DNA of 33,269 bases. Source: JAHEFX01 sp964614585 (lineage in GTDB: Bacteria; Actinomycetota; Acidimicrobiia; Spongiisociales; JAENVV01). Each line of letters starts with the position of its first letter. The stretch's first letter is position 1. Under the pieces are notes generated by a model, which saw only the letters and a program-made list of their open reading frames with translations, ran no database searches and had not been told where the DNA came from. Positions 31,730-33,269 of the stretch are shown here, one piece after another. The DNA lies in NCBI GenBank assembly GCA_964614585.1, contig CAZTLW010000009.1, forward strand, positions 1 through 33,269. The letters run 5' to 3'. Made by a program: the position numbers and the translations under genes.

Positions 31730-32844
31730 CGCTGCGCATCGGCCCGATCGAGGTGCCGACGCCGGTCGTCCTCGCCCCGATGGCGGGCATCACCAACGCC
31801 CCCTTCCGCACGCTGTGCCGTCGCTACGGGGGTGGCATCTACGTGTCGGAGATGATCGGCGCCCGCGGCCTCGTCGAGGGGAACCCCAAGACCCTCCAGC
31901 TGGCCGACTTCGGCCCCGACGAGGAACCGCGCAGCATCCAGCTCTACGGCACCGAGCCGTGGGCGATGCGCGCCGCCGCCGAGCGGCTCGTCGGCGAGGG
32001 ACGCGTCGACCACATCGACCTGAACTTCGGGTGCCCGGCCCCCAAGGTCACCCGCCATGGCGGTGGGGCGGCGCTCCCGTTCAAGCGGCGGCTGTTCGCC
32101 GACCTGGTCGGCGCCACCGTCGAGGGAGCCGGCACGGTCCCGGTGACGGTGAAGCTGCGGATGGGCATCGACGACGACCACCTCACCTTCCTCGACGCCG
32201 GGCGGGCGGCGGCCGACGTCGGGGCGGCGGCCGTCGCCCTCCACGCCCGCACCGCCGAGCAGCTCTACTCGGGACGGGCCCGCTGGGACGCGATCGCCAG
32301 GCTCAAGGCGGCGGTGCCCGACGTCCCGGTCCTCGGCAACGGGGACATCTGGGTCGCCGCCGACGCGGTGGCGATGATCGAACGAACCGGCTGCGACGGC
32401 GTGGTCGTCGGACGAGGGTGCCTCGGGCGCCCGTGGCTGTTCGGCGAGCTCGACGCGGCCCTCGCCGGGCGACCTCCGAGCTCCCCGCCGGACCTCGGCG
32501 GGGTCCTCGACGTCATGGTCGACCACGCCCGGCTGCTGGTCGACTGGTTCGGACCACACCTCGGCATCCGCTCGTTCCGCAAGCACACCGGCTGGTACCT
32601 GAAGGGGTTCCCGATCGGGTCGGAGCTGCGGGCCGAGCTCCACCAGATCGACGACGTCGACGAGCTCGTTGCCCGCACCGCCCACCTCGAGCGAACGATG
32701 CCCTATCCCGACGGCGTCGGCGAGATGCGGCGCGGCCACACGAACGGCCCGCGACGGGTCAGGCTGCCGCACGGGTGGCTCGACGACCCGGACGCGACCC
32801 CCCATCTGGAGGCGGCGGCGGCCGCGGTGGTGTCGGGGGGCTGA
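31726..32844 (+). CDS. dus: tRNA-dihydrouridine synthase (DusB-like)
   Basis: A 372-residue flavoenzyme that reduces uridine in tRNA. The TIM-barrel landmarks are LAPMAGITNAPFR, YVSEMI, IQLYG, DLNFGCPAPKVTRHGGGAAL (catalytic Cys in NFGCP), VKLRMG, LHARTAEQLYSG, VLGNGDIW and VVVGRGCLGRPWLF. These bind FMN. A helical carboxyl domain follows (FRKHTGWYLKGFP). The ATG at 31726 overlaps the maf stop. It converges with the lysozyme-like gene with 1 nt between the stops. Confidence 0.95.
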   Translation: MTLRIGPIEVPTPVVLAPMAGITNAPFRTLCRRYGGGIYVSEMIGARGLVEGNPKTLQLADFGPDEEPRSIQLYGTEPWAMRAAAERLVGEGRVDHIDLNFGCPAPKVTRHGGGAALPFKRRLFADLVGATVEGAGTVPVTVKLRMGIDDDHLTFLDAGRAAADVGAAAVALHARTAEQLYSGRARWDAIARLKAAVPDVPVLGNGDIWVAADAVAMIERTGCDGVVVGRGCLGRPWLFGELDAALAGRPPSSPPDLGGVLDVMVDHARLLVDWFGPHLGIRSFRKHTGWYLKGFPIGSELRAELHQIDDVDELVARTAHLERTMPYPDGVGEMRRGHTNGPRRVRLPHGWLDDPDATPHLEAAAAAVVSGG

Positions 32845-32845
32845 C

Positions 32846-33269
32846 TCAGCCGCCGAGCTGGCCGTCGGCGATCGACGAGCACCGGCTCCAGTGCCACCAG
32901 TCGTCGCCGTTCAGCAGCCAGGCGGAGACGGCCACGTTCGCCTCGGGGTCCCACCAGTCGGCCCCGGCGAAGCCGGCCTTCGCCGCCCGGTCGGCCCAGA
33001 CCCAGTCGGCGTGCTGGAAGAGACCCACGTAGTTGTCGCCGCTGCCCCCGCGGGCATTGGCGTCGAACTTCGACTCGCACTGGGCGACGAGGACCGCCTT
33101 GTCGACCTCCGACGCGGGGAAGTAGCGCTCGACGAGGGAGCGCACCTGGGCCTCCGACAGGACGTTGGACCCGGTCGGGTCGGCGCTCGCCGCCACCGCC
33201 GCCTCGGTGGTGGTCGTGGGGGGCGGCGGCGCCGTGGTGGTGGTCGTGGGGGGTGCGGTGGTCGTCGTC
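32846..33269 (-). CDS. Exported lysozyme-like/transglycosylase domain protein (5' end outside window)
   Basis: The frame is open to the right edge, so the start lies beyond 33269. The visible 140 residues begin with a Thr/Pro/Ala linker (TTTTAPP repeats). The linker leads to a domain starting NVLSEAQVRSLVERYFP and having VLVAQCESKFDANARGG, with a probable catalytic Glu in CESKF. NYVGLFQHADWVWADRA and DPEANVAVSAWLL follow, ending WHWSRCSSI. This is the lysozyme-like fold pattern of SLT/resuscitation-type proteins that cut peptidoglycan. A GTG at 33196 could be mistaken for the start, but the linker is in frame upstream. The exact family is uncertain. Confidence 0.82.
   Translation of the reverse strand, partial: TTTTAPPTTTTTAPPPPTTTTEAAVAASADPTGSNVLSEAQVRSLVERYFPASEVDKAVLVAQCESKFDANARGGSGDNYVGLFQHADWVWADRAAKAGFAGADWWDPEANVAVSAWLLNGDDWWHWSRCSSIADGQLGG

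Noticed and set aside
33196..33196. GTG at 33196 as the start of the lysozyme-like gene
   Set aside because: The same frame continues upstream as a Thr/Pro linker to the window edge and a signal peptide is still missing, so the true start lies outside.

Overview
The window is very GC-rich DNA (roughly 70% by eye) from an actinobacterium, most likely a member of the Acidimicrobiia or a close relative. The clues are strong G/C bias at third codon positions, Thr/Pro-rich linkers in exported proteins, a TANNNT hexamer placed just before many start codons, and actinobacterial gene content. It is probably a metagenomic or draft scaffold, because it contains a run of exactly 100 Ns. No phage, transposon, CRISPR array or defence island was seen. 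The coding order is mostly ordinary housekeeping, and the interest lies in small genes, operon junctions and regulatory sites.

Layout. 1-448: the start of an elongation factor Tu gene preceded by tRNA-Tyr, tRNA-Thr and tRNA-Met, all on the minus strand. 553-4212: two overlapping genes for membrane proteins, the HtpX protease (minus), and a two-domain GNAT acetyltransferase broken only by an assembly gap. 4213-5096: msrA (minus) flanked by short palindromic repeats. 5097-16575: a minus-strand respiratory complex I operon, nuoABCD-HIJ-(40-codon small ORF)-KLMN, ending in a MidA/NDUFAF7-type methyltransferase. The NADH-input genes nuoE, nuoF and nuoG are absent from their usual place between D and H. 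That junction holds a heptanucleotide repeat array instead.

16646-19055: a small membrane protein and a phosphodiesterase-like protein diverging from a symmetric promoter, then a zinc-ribbon/septum-formation-domain protein. 19093-22726: an iron(III) ABC transporter operon (binding protein, fused permease, ATPase) with a palindrome over its -10 element and start codon that resembles a DtxR/IdeR site. 22716-23123: a rhodanese lipoprotein (minus) with an upstream 18-bp palindrome of the CsoR/CstR type. 23180-27642: a CapA-family lipoprotein (minus), a Ppx/GppA phosphatase, a MalY/PatB-type C-S lyase and a hypothetical protein. 27677-33269: a short-chain dehydrogenase, a probable gene fragment, a Fur-family regulator, an amidohydrolase, a SpoU/TrmH RNA methyltransferase, Maf, a Dus dihydrouridine synthase, and the 3' part of a lysozyme-like exported protein.

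Most lead genes of transcription units lack a clear Shine-Dalgarno sequence and carry TANNNT 6-10 nt before the start codon. This is the expected picture for leaderless transcription. Genes inside the nuo operon instead overlap their neighbours by a few bases (TGATG, ATGA, GTGA), and several have recognisable ribosome-binding sites.
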